A stretch of 64,000 nucleotides of DNA from Poriferisodalis sp965221195 (GCA_965221195.1 OZ244864.1:2628875-2692874); one strand, 5' to 3'; shown: positions 1 through 9,603, counted from the stretch's first letter. Numbers and translations: made by a program. Notes: generated from the sequence alone by a model not told the origin.

Positions 1-630
1 AGCGACCAGCACGATTGGCAGCGACAACACGAAACCGAGCAACCCAAAGCCGGCTTGAGAGATGAGGTTTTCGCCCCATGTGCGCCGGACCAAAGACATG
101 GACTGCTTGACACCGGCGAACGATCGGTAATCATCAATGATGATGGCCGGCACCACAAGATAAGTAGCCACACCCCAAGCAGCTTCAGCGAGGAACGTGA
201 GCATCTGGCCAACCCAACCCAGCCGCTCCCGCAAAAAGCGCAGCACCAGACCGACTGTCATGGTGATGAGCGCCCAGCCGAGCAGGCTCGGCAGCCGCGC
301 AGCGGCTTTGCTCATGGCGCTTCGCACGGTGGGATCGCCACCGGTCATGCGCTCGTGCGCTCCGGCCACCAGCGCTCCCTCAAAGAACACCACGGTCGCG
401 GTCGCCAAGAATGCGAACACGAGACCGAGCGCCGCAGCACTGCCGCTGATCCCTTCCGCTCCTTGGTCTGTATCAAAACTGCCGGTCACGACGCCGACCA
501 CGGACGCCGCAGCCAAAATGGCAACGATGGATGCCATGCTGAGGATCGGCAGCCACAGCAACTCACGGTCCTGCTTCAACAACGACCACGAGGTCTTCGT
601 CAGCCGCCAAGTATTGGCGAATCGACCCAT
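1..630 (-). CDS. Multi-pass membrane protein, DUF6159-like (partial, C-terminus off window)
   Basis: Open on the minus strand for 210 codons from an ATG at 628-630 to the left edge, with no stop, so the C-terminus lies outside. It opens MGRFANTWRLTK, then a segment ending KQDRELLWLPIL and a hydrophobic helix; further membrane segments follow, with a TYLVVPAIIIDDY stretch and a later VKQSMSLVRRTWGEN. This order of a short basic N-terminus, 'D-R-E-L-L-W' and 'VVPAIIIDD' resembles the DUF6159 family of integral membrane proteins, whose function is unknown to me. The family name is from memory of its motifs; the membrane character is seen directly. Confidence 0.7.
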   Translation of the reverse strand, partial: MGRFANTWRLTKTSWSLLKQDRELLWLPILSMASIVAILAAASVVGVVTGSFDTDQGAEGISGSAAALGLVFAFLATATVVFFEGALVAGAHERMTGGDPTVRSAMSKAAARLPSLLGWALITMTVGLVLRFLRERLGWVGQMLTFLAEAAWGVATYLVVPAIIIDDYRSFAGVKQSMSLVRRTWGENLISQAGFGLLGFVLSLPIVLVA

Positions 631-756
631 CTGGATGCTCCTAGGTTGTCAGGATTGTCAAGGCTGTCAAGGCGTCCGACCATCTGCCTGCTCTCATCGT
701 ACTGAAGCACTGCGACAAGCACAGCGACAAGCATGACAGCCACGAAGCGAACTTGG

Positions 757-1791
757 TCAGCGCGGCACCGATCGGTGCTGCGCCTCGGTCGGCGTGCGGA
801 TCACCATCGCAACGGAGAACAACACAACGGCACCGCCCGCAAACTGCATGGGTGTCACCGACTCACCGTGGATGAGCCACGCCGCACCAACAGCCACGAT
901 GTGCATAGCGAGCACGTACAGCGAGGACCGAGCCACCTCAATGTGGCCGTGGCACCACGTCATCAGCACATGACCGAACACGCCTGTCACGAACGCCACG
1001 ATCACGATCCACAGCCAGTCCAGACCGCCGAACTCTAAGAATTGCCTCGGCGTGACCCACAACAGCGTGGGCGGGACAGCTGCGATGAAGGACCAGAAGT
1101 TGATGCCGGCCATCCACTCAATCGGATCGACCGAACTCGTCGATCGGGCGACTCGAGTAAGCACGAAATACACGGTGAACGTCAGCACCGCCATCGCCGA
1201 GAGAAGCAAACCGAACCCGCCGGCACGGAAGTCACCGCCAGCGCCCATGATCACTCCGGCAGCACCCGCCACGCCGATCAGCGTGAAAACGATCTGCCGG
1301 AAACTCACCCGGTCGCCAAACAGCGGTCCGGCAAGCGCCAGAAGCATGGCTGGCTGCAGCGCCATCATCACCGACAGCACCGAGATGGCGACTTGCTGCA
1401 CTGCGGCGAAGACGAACACCATGTTGATGCCAAAAGACAGCCCCGGCAGTGCTGTCTGGGCGAACACGCGTCGCGACAGCCAGCGGCCGCGCAGCGCCAG
1501 CACCACTAGCAGAAACGGCGTGGACAAGCCGAAACGGATTAAGGCGCTCACCATCGGCGAAACAGTGAGCAGTTTGGAGATCGGCGGTCCGAGACCCCAA
1601 GAGAAAACGACAAGGCCCATGACAATCAGCGGCAAAGCCCCGCTGGTCGTGCGGACTGGCATCGAGTCGCCTACGGGTGCTTGGTGAACCTCTGTTGAGG
1701 CACCCTCAAGCGGTTCTGCCGCGCTCAAGCGCCGCTCGGTTGCGGGCGCAACAGAGAAGACCGCTGCCTCTGTGCCCGAACGCTTCACCAA
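757..1791 (-). CDS. EamA/DMT-family transporter
   Basis: A 344-residue protein with about ten hydrophobic helices arranged as two similar halves, the layout of drug/metabolite transporters of the EamA type, which export amino acids or other small metabolites. The first helix (VMGLVVFSWGLGPPISKLL) holds the usual tryptophan and proline. About 45 polar residues precede it. The reading frame starts with adjacent TTG (1789-1791) and GTG (1786-1788) codons lying 5-8 bases after a TAGCCT box, so a leaderless start is likely. An internal ATG at 1660-1662, just before the first helix, is the alternative. Substrate cannot be told. Confidence 0.8.
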   Translation of the reverse strand: MVKRSGTEAAVFSVAPATERRLSAAEPLEGASTEVHQAPVGDSMPVRTTSGALPLIVMGLVVFSWGLGPPISKLLTVSPMVSALIRFGLSTPFLLVVLALRGRWLSRRVFAQTALPGLSFGINMVFVFAAVQQVAISVLSVMMALQPAMLLALAGPLFGDRVSFRQIVFTLIGVAGAAGVIMGAGGDFRAGGFGLLLSAMAVLTFTVYFVLTRVARSTSSVDPIEWMAGINFWSFIAAVPPTLLWVTPRQFLEFGGLDWLWIVIVAFVTGVFGHVLMTWCHGHIEVARSSLYVLAMHIVAVGAAWLIHGESVTPMQFAGGAVVLFSVAMVIRTPTEAQHRSVPR

Positions 1792-1796
1792 GTGCG

Positions 1797-1802
1797 AGGC
1801 TA
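1797..1802 (-). promoter_or_regulatory. Putative -10 box of a leaderless promoter for the EamA gene
   Basis: On the minus strand TAGCCT is followed after 5 bases by TTG and after 8 by GTG, the first codons of the transporter. The same hexamer lies 8 bases before the acyl-CoA synthetase start at 7208. No convincing -35 was found. Confidence 0.35.
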
Positions 1803-1906
1803 GGGCTTGCGGGCCCTCAGGGGCCGAGTGGCTCGTATGCCAACCACCTCTGGTGTCCGCAGATCGTGCTGCGGCGGTCTAATACCCTGCAGCTAGATCT
1901 CTTCGG

Positions 1907-1962
1907 CACTGTGTATTCGGCATTGTCTATTAGGCACTGTCTATTAGGCATTGTCTATTCGG
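1907..1962. repeat. Tandem repeat, 4 x 14 bp, between divergent genes
   Basis: Four abutting 14-base units of the form CA(C/T)TGT(G/C)TATT(A/C)GG fill 56 bases in front of the short-chain dehydrogenase. Only a few positions vary. It sits where the promoter of the plus-strand gene would be expected, so it may affect expression. Confidence 0.85.
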
Positions 1963-2001
1963 CACTGGGGATCATCTCGTCTGCAGCACAGGGGGAACGA
2001 C

Positions 2002-2808
2002 ATGAACGATGGCGACAGCACTCACGGCCTCACAGCTGCGACTCGCTTAGCACCGCAGTGGTCCGCCGACCTGAGCGGTCAGACAGCATTTGTCACCGGC
2101 GCAACATCGGGTCTGGGCCGCCGATTCGCCACGGTGCTCGCAACCTGCGGGGCCAGCGTGGCGATCTGCGGCCGACGCGCCGAACGGCTCGACGCACTGG
2201 CGGACGCGTTGCGGTCTGATGGTGCCACGGTGCTGCCGATCCCGCTCGACGTGACCGACACCGATGCGCTGTTCGGTGCGATAGCTACCGCCGAAGAGCA
2301 GCTCGGCACCGTCCAGATATTGGTGAACAACGCCGGCAAACCTGATGCGCGCTTGGCGCTCAAGATGGATCCGGCGTTCGTCGACGAAATGATCTCCACC
2401 AACTTGGTCTCGCTGTTTCATCTGTCGTGCGAAGTCACCCGTCGCCTCATCGCCGCCGAGCTGCCCGGGCGAATCGTGAACATCTCCTCGGGGGCTGCGT
2501 TCAGTGCACCGCCGGGCACGGCGATGTATGCGATCACCAAAAGTGCTGTGGTACGCATGACCGAGGTCCTTGCACAAGAGTTCGCTCGCCACAACGTGAA
2601 CGTCAATGCCATCGCTCCGGGTGCATTCGAGAGCGAGATGATGGACGGCATGCTTGAACGCATGGGTGACATCACCAAGATGTTCCCGCGGCGGCGTCTC
2701 GGCAAGGCATCCCAGCTCGATTCGACGCTGCTGTATCTGGTGTCGCCTCTGTCGGATTTCGTGTCGGGCTCATGCATCAGAGTTGACGACGCCCAAGGCG
2801 CCAGCTAA
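2002..2808 (+). CDS. Short-chain dehydrogenase/reductase (SDR family)
   Basis: A 268-residue classical SDR using NAD(P)H to reduce or oxidise an alcohol/ketone. The cofactor motif TGATSGLG follows TAFV near residue 30, NNAG is present mid-protein, and the catalytic set appears as a serine in NISSGAAFS followed by YAITK. The ATG at 2002 is preceded by GGGGGAA and is preferred to an upstream in-frame ATG at 1951, which would translate part of the 14-base repeat array. The next gene, an oxygenase, starts about 4 bases after the stop, so the pair probably forms one transcript. Substrate is unknown; 3-oxoacyl-ACP reductase-like enzymes are the nearest general type. Confidence 0.88.
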   Translation: MNDGDSTHGLTAATRLAPQWSADLSGQTAFVTGATSGLGRRFATVLATCGASVAICGRRAERLDALADALRSDGATVLPIPLDVTDTDALFGAIATAEEQLGTVQILVNNAGKPDARLALKMDPAFVDEMISTNLVSLFHLSCEVTRRLIAAELPGRIVNISSGAAFSAPPGTAMYAITKSAVVRMTEVLAQEFARHNVNVNAIAPGAFESEMMDGMLERMGDITKMFPRRRLGKASQLDSTLLYLVSPLSDFVSGSCIRVDDAQGAS

Positions 2809-2812
2809 GGCC

Positions 2813-3898
2813 GTGCCTGCTAAGACTGTGCCAACTAAGACTGGGAGCAGGCAGGCACCAGCCGCCGCGAACGTCGACCGCAGCACTAGTGCCTGCAATG
2901 CGGGCGCCTTCAATGAAGGCGTTGGCATCGCTGACCTCGGGGAGGCGGCACAGCATTGGCGCGAACACGGTTGGGTGCTGGTGGACGGACTCGTGCCGAC
3001 CGCCGACATCGATCACGCAGTTGAGGAACTCTGGGATCTGTACCCGCGCCCTGAGGAATTCCACAGCGGCAACCCTGCACACACAGAGCGCTTCGTCGGT
3101 CGCAGCCACAACCAAGGTCACAAGTTCCCCCAGTCGGACCCAGAAGGCGCCGCTTTCCGCCCAGAGCAGTTCTTGGGGCACACCTTGTTTCCCTATTCCT
3201 CACTTCGCCTGAACCGACTGCAAGTGCATGCCAACGTCGTCAGCTTCGCTCGTCGAGCGATGGGCACAGCCGACATTCGCCTCTACCAGGCTCGCATTTG
3301 GGGCAAATACACAGGAGTCGCCAACTACGAGCAGCCCTTCCACCAAGACCGCAATCACAACGTGGTGCCTGATCGCCTCGAACCCGGTTGGTGGAACCTT
3401 GAGGGCTTTTTGTACCTCAGTGACGTTGAGCACGATGTGGCGCCAACGGAAATCGCCGGTGGCCCAGCAGACCCTGCCCGTCCGTACGACGGGCCGCCCA
3501 CCGGCGAGCGAATCTCAACGGCAGGGACGCGGGGCAGCTACTTGGCGTACCGGCCTGACGTATGGCATCGCGGCGTTGACCTGACCAAACCAGGCGGCAG
3601 TCGGTTCCTCATGAGCGCCTCGTTCAAGCCCGCTGGCGCAGACTGGATTGGCTACGACAACGTGCAGCCGGTGTCGACTGCACAGGCGTGGTCATCGTTC
3701 GCTGCGACCTGCGCACCCGACGAACTGGCACTGTTTGGTGCCCCTCTGCCCGGCCATCCCTACTGGACCGCTGAACTGGTAAACGCCCTCGAACGCCGAT
3801 ACCCAGGCATCGATGCATCTCCCTGGCGCAAAAGCCTCACCTCAGCAAGAGACGACACCAAGACATCCCCGCACATCCCTGCGGATCGGTCGTTCTAA
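2813..3898 (+). CDS. Phytanoyl-CoA dioxygenase (PhyH)-like Fe(II)/2-oxoglutarate oxygenase
   Basis: About 361 residues of PhyH type: non-haem iron oxygenases that hydroxylate small molecules with 2-oxoglutarate. The metal triad is visible as HQD in QPFHQDRNHN and a distal histidine in VWHRGVDL, with a following arginine (GGSRF) for 2-oxoglutarate. The start is uncertain: GTG at 2813, just after the dehydrogenase stop, is in frame. An ATG at 2654 would overlap the upstream gene by 155 bases and translate it in the wrong frame. The N-terminus has short PAK/PTKTG repeats. The stop overlaps the convergent ftsK stop by 4 bases. Pairing with an SDR suggests a small oxidative pathway. Confidence 0.82.
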   Translation: MPAKTVPTKTGSRQAPAAANVDRSTSACNAGAFNEGVGIADLGEAAQHWREHGWVLVDGLVPTADIDHAVEELWDLYPRPEEFHSGNPAHTERFVGRSHNQGHKFPQSDPEGAAFRPEQFLGHTLFPYSSLRLNRLQVHANVVSFARRAMGTADIRLYQARIWGKYTGVANYEQPFHQDRNHNVVPDRLEPGWWNLEGFLYLSDVEHDVAPTEIAGGPADPARPYDGPPTGERISTAGTRGSYLAYRPDVWHRGVDLTKPGGSRFLMSASFKPAGADWIGYDNVQPVSTAQAWSSFAATCAPDELALFGAPLPGHPYWTAELVNALERRYPGIDASPWRKSLTSARDDTKTSPHIPADRSF

Positions 3899-6387
3899 GA
3901 GCCGAGTGCTTCTGATAGCTCTTGTGGGGTCATCAGCACGTTGCGGGCCTTGGAGCCTTGCGACGGACCCACAACGCCGCGCTGTTCGAGCAAGTCCATG
4001 AGCCGTCCAGCGCGGGCGAACCCGACCTTGAGTTTGCGCTGCAACATTGATGTGGAGCCGAGCTGAGTCTCCACCACGATCACCATCGCTTGGCGCAGCA
4101 GATCGTCATCGTCAACATCACCGGTGGTGCCGCCCGGCAGAGCACTGGCGCTATCTGCCTCGGCTGCACCTTCTACGCCTTCCACATATTCAACTTCGGG
4201 TGCCTGACGGCACCAGTGCGCGACCACCTTGGCAATCTCGGACTCGCTCACCCAACTCCCCTGCAGGCGACGCGGATTGCTGGAGTTAGCTGAGAGCACC
4301 AACATGTCGCCTTGGCCGACAAGCCGTTCGGCACCGGGCTGATCCAAGATCACGCGGCTGTCGGCCAAACTGGAAACAGCGAAAGCCAGCCGACTGGGGA
4401 TGTTGGCCTTGATGACACCGGTGATGACGTTCACACTGGGGCGCTGAGTGGCCAAGACGAGGTGAACGCCCACCGCGCGAGCCATCTGCGCCAGTCGGGT
4501 GATGGATTCCTCTACGTCGCGGGCTGCAACCATCATCAGGTCGTTCAGCTCGTCAACTACCACCACGATGAACGGCATCGGTTCATACGGCTGCTCGTTG
4601 CCCAACAGCTCGCTTTCGTAGCTGTGCAGCGCTCCGTCAAGCATCGCCGCGTTGTAGCCGGTGATGTCACGGAAGCCCGCCTCAGAGAGCACGTCATAGC
4701 GGCGCTCCATTTCCTTCACAGCCCAAGCCAGCGCGTTAGCGGCTTTGCGCGGATCGGTGACCACAGCGGTGAGCAGATGCGGCAGACGGTCGTACTGGCC
4801 CAACTCGACACGCTTGGGGTCCACCAAAATCATCCGCACCTGATCGGGTGTCGAACGCATCAGCAGCGACGTGATGATCGAGTTGATGCACGAAGACTTG
4901 CCAGCACCAGTAGCGCCGGCAATCAGAACATGCGGCATGGTGGCCAGATTCAGCATCACCTCACGACCGGAGATGTCTTTGCCCATCGCCACTTCGAGCG
5001 GATGTATGGCATCCGCCGCAGCCTCCGACGCAAGAATGTCGCCGAGCGCTACTAGGTGACGGTCGGCGTTCGGCACCTCAACGCCAATGGCGGAACGCCC
5101 CGGGATCGGCGCCAGAATGCGGACATCGGCAGCAGCCATGGCGTACGCGATGTCCTTGTGTAACGCAGTGACGCGCGACACCTTCACGCCGGCACCCAGC
5201 TTCAGCTCGTAGCGGGTGACGGTGGGTCCGGGTTCCCAGCCGGTTACTTGAGTCTCTACGCCGTGGCTGGCCAGAGCCGCCACCAACGCCGCTCCGCCCG
5301 CATGCAGCTGCACCCGGTCAATCTGCTGGGCGCTGCTGCGCTTAAGCAGCGATGCCCCAGGAAGCTTCCAACGAGGACGCCCTTCGCTTGCGCCGTCGGG
5401 CACCGAAGAGGCTCTCACAGACGCTGTGTCCCTCGGTGCAGGCTCATCCGTCGGAGGATCCACGAACTGCGGCGGACTTGACTCAGCCGGGGCATCAACC
5501 GCACTGCGTATAGCGGGATCACGGCCCAAGCCAGGAGACGAGCCAGTGCCATCGGCGCCAACGCCATTAGTGCCAGTGCCATTAGTGCCAGCCGTGTGCG
5601 TTCGGATGTCAGTCGCTCCCTGCGTTGAGACTGACTCATCACCGGTCGTGGCGGCGTTGCTGACAGGGTCATTGGCAGGGTCGAAATCGTGACTGTTGGA
5701 CGCAAACGTCGGGGGTGTCGGATCTTCGCCCACGCGTTGGAGACTTCTGGCTCCTCGTGATGCCTGTCGGCCCACCACGCGACCCACAGCGGACAGGCCA
5801 GTCCAGACCCAGCGCAGAAGCTGTCCAAGTCCAACGTTGGTGACGATCATCACGGCGAAAAGCATCACCAGCAGCAGCACTGCCCAAGCAGCAGGATCGT
5901 CAATCAGGCGCCGCAACGGCTCAGCAGCAGCGGCACCCAGCACTCCCCCGCTGCTGCGCAAGTCGTCAAGCGGCCCAAAACCGTCGGCGGCACCCGACAG
6001 GTGAGCCGCTGCTGCGAAAGTCACGGTAAGCACACTCAGCCCGAAGGCGACTCGGCTACTGCGTTCAGAACGACTCAGACGTGCAAGCGCCACGCCGATC
6101 CAGATGAGCAATACCGGCACGGCATAGCGAAAAATGCCCAAAAGCACCGCCAAGGCAGTCTCAAGCAGTCGCCCAACGACACCCGCACGGTTGCCAAGCA
6201 ATCCCAAGGCACATACCACTGCGAGCGCAAACAGCGCCAAGGAGGCCAGTTCCTTGGATCTGCCAGCGAGTGCATTGCGAACGACTCGGCCCAAAGCGTT
6301 GCTTTGGTTGGCCAGCTTCGCCGATCTGGACGCGTCCACAGACCCGCTACTGGCGTTCTCGTCGGCGGCGGAGCCGCGCTTGCTCAT
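3895..6387 (-). CDS. ftsK: DNA translocase FtsK/SpoIIIE
   Basis: An 830-residue septal DNA pump that clears chromosome from the closing septum. The N-terminal third has about four membrane helices, then an acidic, Gly/Thr-rich linker with GTNG/GTGTNG repeats. The motor follows: Walker A GATGAGKSS near residue 495, Walker B as IVVVVDEL, and a sequence LATQRPSVNVITG typical of FtsK. The C-terminus (KVGFARAGRLMDLLEQRG) is the winged-helix gamma domain that reads polar guiding sequences. ATG at 6385-6387 (MSKRGSA) is chosen; a longer frame to 6648 would overlap the upstream membrane-protein gene. It is convergent with the oxygenase. Confidence 0.95.
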   Translation of the reverse strand: MSKRGSAADENASSGSVDASRSAKLANQSNALGRVVRNALAGRSKELASLALFALAVVCALGLLGNRAGVVGRLLETALAVLLGIFRYAVPVLLIWIGVALARLSRSERSSRVAFGLSVLTVTFAAAAHLSGAADGFGPLDDLRSSGGVLGAAAAEPLRRLIDDPAAWAVLLLVMLFAVMIVTNVGLGQLLRWVWTGLSAVGRVVGRQASRGARSLQRVGEDPTPPTFASNSHDFDPANDPVSNAATTGDESVSTQGATDIRTHTAGTNGTGTNGVGADGTGSSPGLGRDPAIRSAVDAPAESSPPQFVDPPTDEPAPRDTASVRASSVPDGASEGRPRWKLPGASLLKRSSAQQIDRVQLHAGGAALVAALASHGVETQVTGWEPGPTVTRYELKLGAGVKVSRVTALHKDIAYAMAAADVRILAPIPGRSAIGVEVPNADRHLVALGDILASEAAADAIHPLEVAMGKDISGREVMLNLATMPHVLIAGATGAGKSSCINSIITSLLMRSTPDQVRMILVDPKRVELGQYDRLPHLLTAVVTDPRKAANALAWAVKEMERRYDVLSEAGFRDITGYNAAMLDGALHSYESELLGNEQPYEPMPFIVVVVDELNDLMMVAARDVEESITRLAQMARAVGVHLVLATQRPSVNVITGVIKANIPSRLAFAVSSLADSRVILDQPGAERLVGQGDMLVLSANSSNPRRLQGSWVSESEIAKVVAHWCRQAPEVEYVEGVEGAAEADSASALPGGTTGDVDDDDLLRQAMVIVVETQLGSTSMLQRKLKVGFARAGRLMDLLEQRGVVGPSQGSKARNVLMTPQELSEALGS

Positions 6388-6460
6388 CCCTGCGAGAATA
6401 CCGAGGCTCCGCAGGGATGTCAGAAACCCCGTAGTTTCCGAACGCTTGCGTTCTGAGCGC

Positions 6461-7102
6461 TCACGCCTCGTCTGGCACAGCCGCGTTGCGGCGCTGGTTG
6501 CGGACTGTCTGCACAGCGACAAGCGCAAACATCGCCACCGTGAAGGGAACCGAATAGCGGTTGACAAAACGAACGACTGCCCCGAGCGAGCCCGAGAACA
6601 CATCAGCGACCCACCACACCAGCGCCAGGCGGGTAAGAGTGCCAGCAAGGTTCACCGTCACGAACAGCACTTGACGCATGCGCGCAATACCCGACAGCAA
6701 ACACATCGGGTAACCGGGAATAGCAAACAGCAACAGCCAGCCCGCTCGTCCGAACCAACGCTCCAGCCAATCCATGGTGCGAATAACGCGGCTGCGCGGA
6801 CCGAACTCAGCGGCTAAGTAAGCCTTCGCATTAGGGCCGTAGTCATAGCCCAGCCGGTACAAGAAAGGATCAGTGACGAACAGGCGGGCAAGCCCGATCG
6901 TCATGAACGCCCACAGCGGCGCCTGATGGGCCACGCCTAGCAGGATCGGATCGGTTGCGTTCAACGACAAAAGCAGCAACGGTGCCCGCACGATAAGAGC
7001 CGCAAAGAAAATCTGCCCGGCGTAGGCCGCCAGCGCGAAGGCCACCGGCACCGCTGCCAGAAGTTGCATCCGGCGCTTGTCGGCTTCAGTGATGGCAGAC
7101 AC
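6461..7102 (-). CDS. DedA/VTT-like integral membrane protein
   Basis: 213 residues, GTG start at 7100-7102. It has at least four hydrophobic segments and, mid-protein, FGRAGWLLLFAIPGYPMCLLSG, which resembles the 're-entrant' Gly/Pro segment of the VTT (SNARE-associated/DedA) family of lipid-flippase-like proteins. The assignment is by motif look only and the family is diverse. It ends 73 bases before ftsK and is probably co-transcribed with it. Confidence 0.6.
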   Translation of the reverse strand: MSAITEADKRRMQLLAAVPVAFALAAYAGQIFFAALIVRAPLLLLSLNATDPILLGVAHQAPLWAFMTIGLARLFVTDPFLYRLGYDYGPNAKAYLAAEFGPRSRVIRTMDWLERWFGRAGWLLLFAIPGYPMCLLSGIARMRQVLFVTVNLAGTLTRLALVWWVADVFSGSLGAVVRFVNRYSVPFTVAMFALVAVQTVRNQRRNAAVPDEA

Positions 7103-7170
7103 CTCCGCTAAGGCTAGGCAATGGCTAGCCAGCGGCTTAGGCAGTGAAGCTGCTCAAGAGGGTTTCGTCT

Positions 7171-7199
7171 TTAGAGCCCGCTTGGGTTCCCTCTAGCCT
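7171..7199 (+). promoter_or_regulatory. Possible leaderless promoter of the acyl-CoA synthetase gene
   Basis: TTAGAG, 17 bases, then TAGCCT ending 8 bases before the ATG at 7208. The -10 box matches the one before the EamA gene. No ribosome-binding site is visible between box and ATG, which fits a leaderless transcript. Confidence 0.35.
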
Positions 7200-7207
7200 G
7201 CGGCGCC

Positions 7208-8833
7208 ATGGACTCGACAATGATGGACTTGCCGCTCACTCTTGATCCGCTGTTTGAGCGTGCAGAAACTCTGTTCTTGGACAAAGAAATCGTCACCGCC
7301 AGCGCGACGGCAATCGAACGCACAAACTACGGACGCTGGGCCGAACGAACCAGACTGCTCGGCGGCGCACTTGACGATCTCGGAGTTTCCTCCGATGGGC
7401 GCGTAGCCACGTTCGCTTGGAACACCGACCGGCATCTTGAGTTGTACTTCGCCGTTCCGTGCTCGGGGCGCGTGCTTCACACATTGAATATCCGGCTGTT
7501 TGCCGAGCAAATCACCTACATCGCCAACCACGCAGAAGACGAGGTGATCTTTGTTGACCGGTCGCTGCTACCGCTGTTATGGCCGTTGGTTGACACGATG
7601 ACAACTGTCCGCCAGATCGTTGTCATGGACGACTCAGGCGGCGGCGACGCTCCAGAGATTCCCGACGACTCCCGCATCGTCAACTACGAGGAATTGCTTG
7701 CGGCCGCGTCACCGGCGGGCTTTCGCGTCGCCCAAGAAACGCAGGCAGCGTCAATGTGTTACACGAGCGGCACCACCGGCGAGCCCAAGGGCGTCGTCTA
7801 CAGCCACCGCTCCATCTATGTTCACACTCTGGCGGCGATGTTGGTGGACTCGACTGGCATCTGCGAAGGCGACGTGGTCCTGCCGGTCGTGCCGATGTTC
7901 CACGCAAACGCTTGGGGCCTTGCACATGCCGCCGTCGCATCGGGGGCCACGCTCGTCAATCCCGGTCCGAACCTCGCACCCAAGCCGCTGGCCGAACTCA
8001 TCGAAACCGAGCGAGTCACCGTCGCTGCCGGTGTTCCGACGATTTGGATGGGTGTGCTAGGTGAGCTGAAGGGACGCGACGTGTCCAGCTTGCGAGCCAT
8101 TCCCTGCGGCGGGTCGGCAGTGCCCAAAGCACTGTCGGAAGGATTCCGGGAAGTAGTCGGCGTGCCAATCCTGCAAGCGTGGGGTATGACCGAGACGAGT
8201 CCGGTGTGCTCAGTCGCTCATGTTCGAAGTGGCCAGCAGAGCCTTGACGATGATGCCAAGGCCGATCTGCGCGCCACAGTCGGAACCGTCTTGCCGACGG
8301 TCGAATTCCGCATCTGCGAGCCCGACACCACCGACGAGGTACCCCACGACGGCGAATCATCGGGCGAACTGCACGTACGCGGGGCATATGTGACCGGCTC
8401 GTACTACAAACGCCCCGATGCCGCCGACTCATTCACCGCCGATGGATGGCTGCGAACTGGCGATGTGGCCACCTGCGACCCCCACGGCTACATCCGGCTC
8501 GTGGACCGCACCAAAGACCTCATCAAGTCCGGCGGTGAGTGGATCAGTTCCGCAGAGGTGGAAAACGAGATTATGAGCCACCCCAAAGTGGCCGAAGCCG
8601 CCGTCATTGCAGTGGCATCAGAGCGTTGGATGGAGCGGCCGCTGGCATGTGTGGTGCCGGTTGCGGGCGAGACCATCGCCCACGACGAACTCATCGAGTA
8701 CCTCACGCCAAGAATGGCGAAGTGGTGGCTGCCAAGCGCTACTGAGATCATCGACGAGGTTCCCAAGACCTCCACAGGCAAGTTCTCAAAGAAGACACTG
8801 AGAGATCGCTTCGCCGATCTGGTCGTGGAGTGA
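7208..8833 (+). CDS. Long/medium-chain acyl-CoA synthetase (AMP-binding enzyme)
   Basis: 541 residues of the ANL superfamily: activates a fatty acid to acyl-AMP and then acyl-CoA. The P-loop-like signature YTSGTTGEPKGVVYSH is near residues 180-195, followed by the A5 motif (QAWGMTETSP), A7 (GWLRTGDVA), A8 (RTKDLIKSGGEWIS) and the A10 lysine (PKTSTGKFSKK) at the end. Length and motif order are complete, so it should be active. The ATG at 7208 lacks a clear ribosome-binding site. Its stop overlaps the next gene's GTG by 4 bases, so the two are translationally coupled. The closest match by feel is the medium-chain FadD-like group; substrate is not readable. Confidence 0.92.
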   Translation: MDSTMMDLPLTLDPLFERAETLFLDKEIVTASATAIERTNYGRWAERTRLLGGALDDLGVSSDGRVATFAWNTDRHLELYFAVPCSGRVLHTLNIRLFAEQITYIANHAEDEVIFVDRSLLPLLWPLVDTMTTVRQIVVMDDSGGGDAPEIPDDSRIVNYEELLAAASPAGFRVAQETQAASMCYTSGTTGEPKGVVYSHRSIYVHTLAAMLVDSTGICEGDVVLPVVPMFHANAWGLAHAAVASGATLVNPGPNLAPKPLAELIETERVTVAAGVPTIWMGVLGELKGRDVSSLRAIPCGGSAVPKALSEGFREVVGVPILQAWGMTETSPVCSVAHVRSGQQSLDDDAKADLRATVGTVLPTVEFRICEPDTTDEVPHDGESSGELHVRGAYVTGSYYKRPDAADSFTADGWLRTGDVATCDPHGYIRLVDRTKDLIKSGGEWISSAEVENEIMSHPKVAEAAVIAVASERWMERPLACVVPVAGETIAHDELIEYLTPRMAKWWLPSATEIIDEVPKTSTGKFSKKTLRDRFADLVVE

Positions 8834-9603
8834 CAAGCGTGAACCCCACGCCCGCTGACGGGTCCAGCGCAAGCGGCTCACACCGCTCTGTATCCAACGC
8901 AAGCGGCTCACACCGCTCTGTATCCAACGCAAGCGGCTCACACCGCTCTGTGCCCCACTTATTGGTCTGGCTGGCCCTTCGGCTGAAAGGACTGGGCGAG
9001 ATCGCCGATGTGGCCGCTGTACACGGACTTGACTTCAACGAGACCGAACATCTCTTGGGCGAGCTGGTTGCCAGCGGCCACTGCATGGCCCGCGAAGTCG
9101 GGGGTTTGCCGAAGTTCATCTTGACGCCGACAGGCCGCGACGACGGCGAAGCCGCTCTGGCAGCCGAGCTTGACGCCGCAGGCGCCCACGACACAGTCAC
9201 TGCTGCTTACCAGAGTTTCTTGGCGCTGAACCCCAAGATGCTGCAGTTGTGTACAGACTGGCAGGTGCTACCAGAAGATCATCCCGCTGCTGATACCGAA
9301 GGGCTAGGTGACGGCGGGCGGCTCAACAACCACAGCGACGCTGACTACGACGCTGCCGTCATCAACCGACTAGAGAGGCTGCACGGCGAGCTTTGCGGAG
9401 TTCTCAGCCAACTCTGTGGCGTGATGGCTCGCTACGACAACTATGAGCCTCGTTTCACTAAAGCGCTCAACCGACTGCAGGCCGGTGAGCTGGACTATCT
9501 CACCAAACCGATGATCCCCAGCTACCACACGGTTTGGTTTGAGCTGCACGAAGATCTGCTCGCCACGCTCGGCATCAACCGAGCCGACGAAGGCAGTGTC
9601 TGA
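8830..9603 (+). CDS. Uncharacterised protein, probable winged-helix N-terminus
   Basis: 257 residues, GTG start in a GTGA overlap with the acyl-CoA synthetase stop. After a repeat-built N-terminus (three copies of a 10-residue unit around ASGSHRSV) comes a segment rich in short helices (LALRLKGLGEIADVAAVHGL, then LGELVASGHCM) that looks like a helix-turn-helix followed by a wing (GGLPKFILTPTGRD). The C-terminal half is helical with several tryptophans and acidic residues. I do not recognise the family. Coupling to the synthetase suggests a regulator or partner in acyl-CoA metabolism. A second GTG at 8839 could also serve as start. Confidence 0.65.
   Translation: MTSVNPTPADGSSASGSHRSVSNASGSHRSVSNASGSHRSVPHLLVWLALRLKGLGEIADVAAVHGLDFNETEHLLGELVASGHCMAREVGGLPKFILTPTGRDDGEAALAAELDAAGAHDTVTAAYQSFLALNPKMLQLCTDWQVLPEDHPAADTEGLGDGGRLNNHSDADYDAAVINRLERLHGELCGVLSQLCGVMARYDNYEPRFTKALNRLQAGELDYLTKPMIPSYHTVWFELHEDLLATLGINRADEGSV
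8866..8955 (+). repeat. Tandem repeat, 3 x 30 bp, coding
   Basis: Three abutting 30-base units (core GCAAGCGGCTCACACCGC), nearly identical, encode the serine-rich N-terminal decapeptides of the protein starting at 8830. The unit is a multiple of three, so copy-number change would keep frame. Confidence 0.9.

Noticed and set aside
2654..2812. ATG at 2654 as start of the PhyH-like gene
   Set aside because: It would translate 155 bases of the dehydrogenase gene in a wrong frame; the added residues are Cys/Arg-rich with no family similarity.
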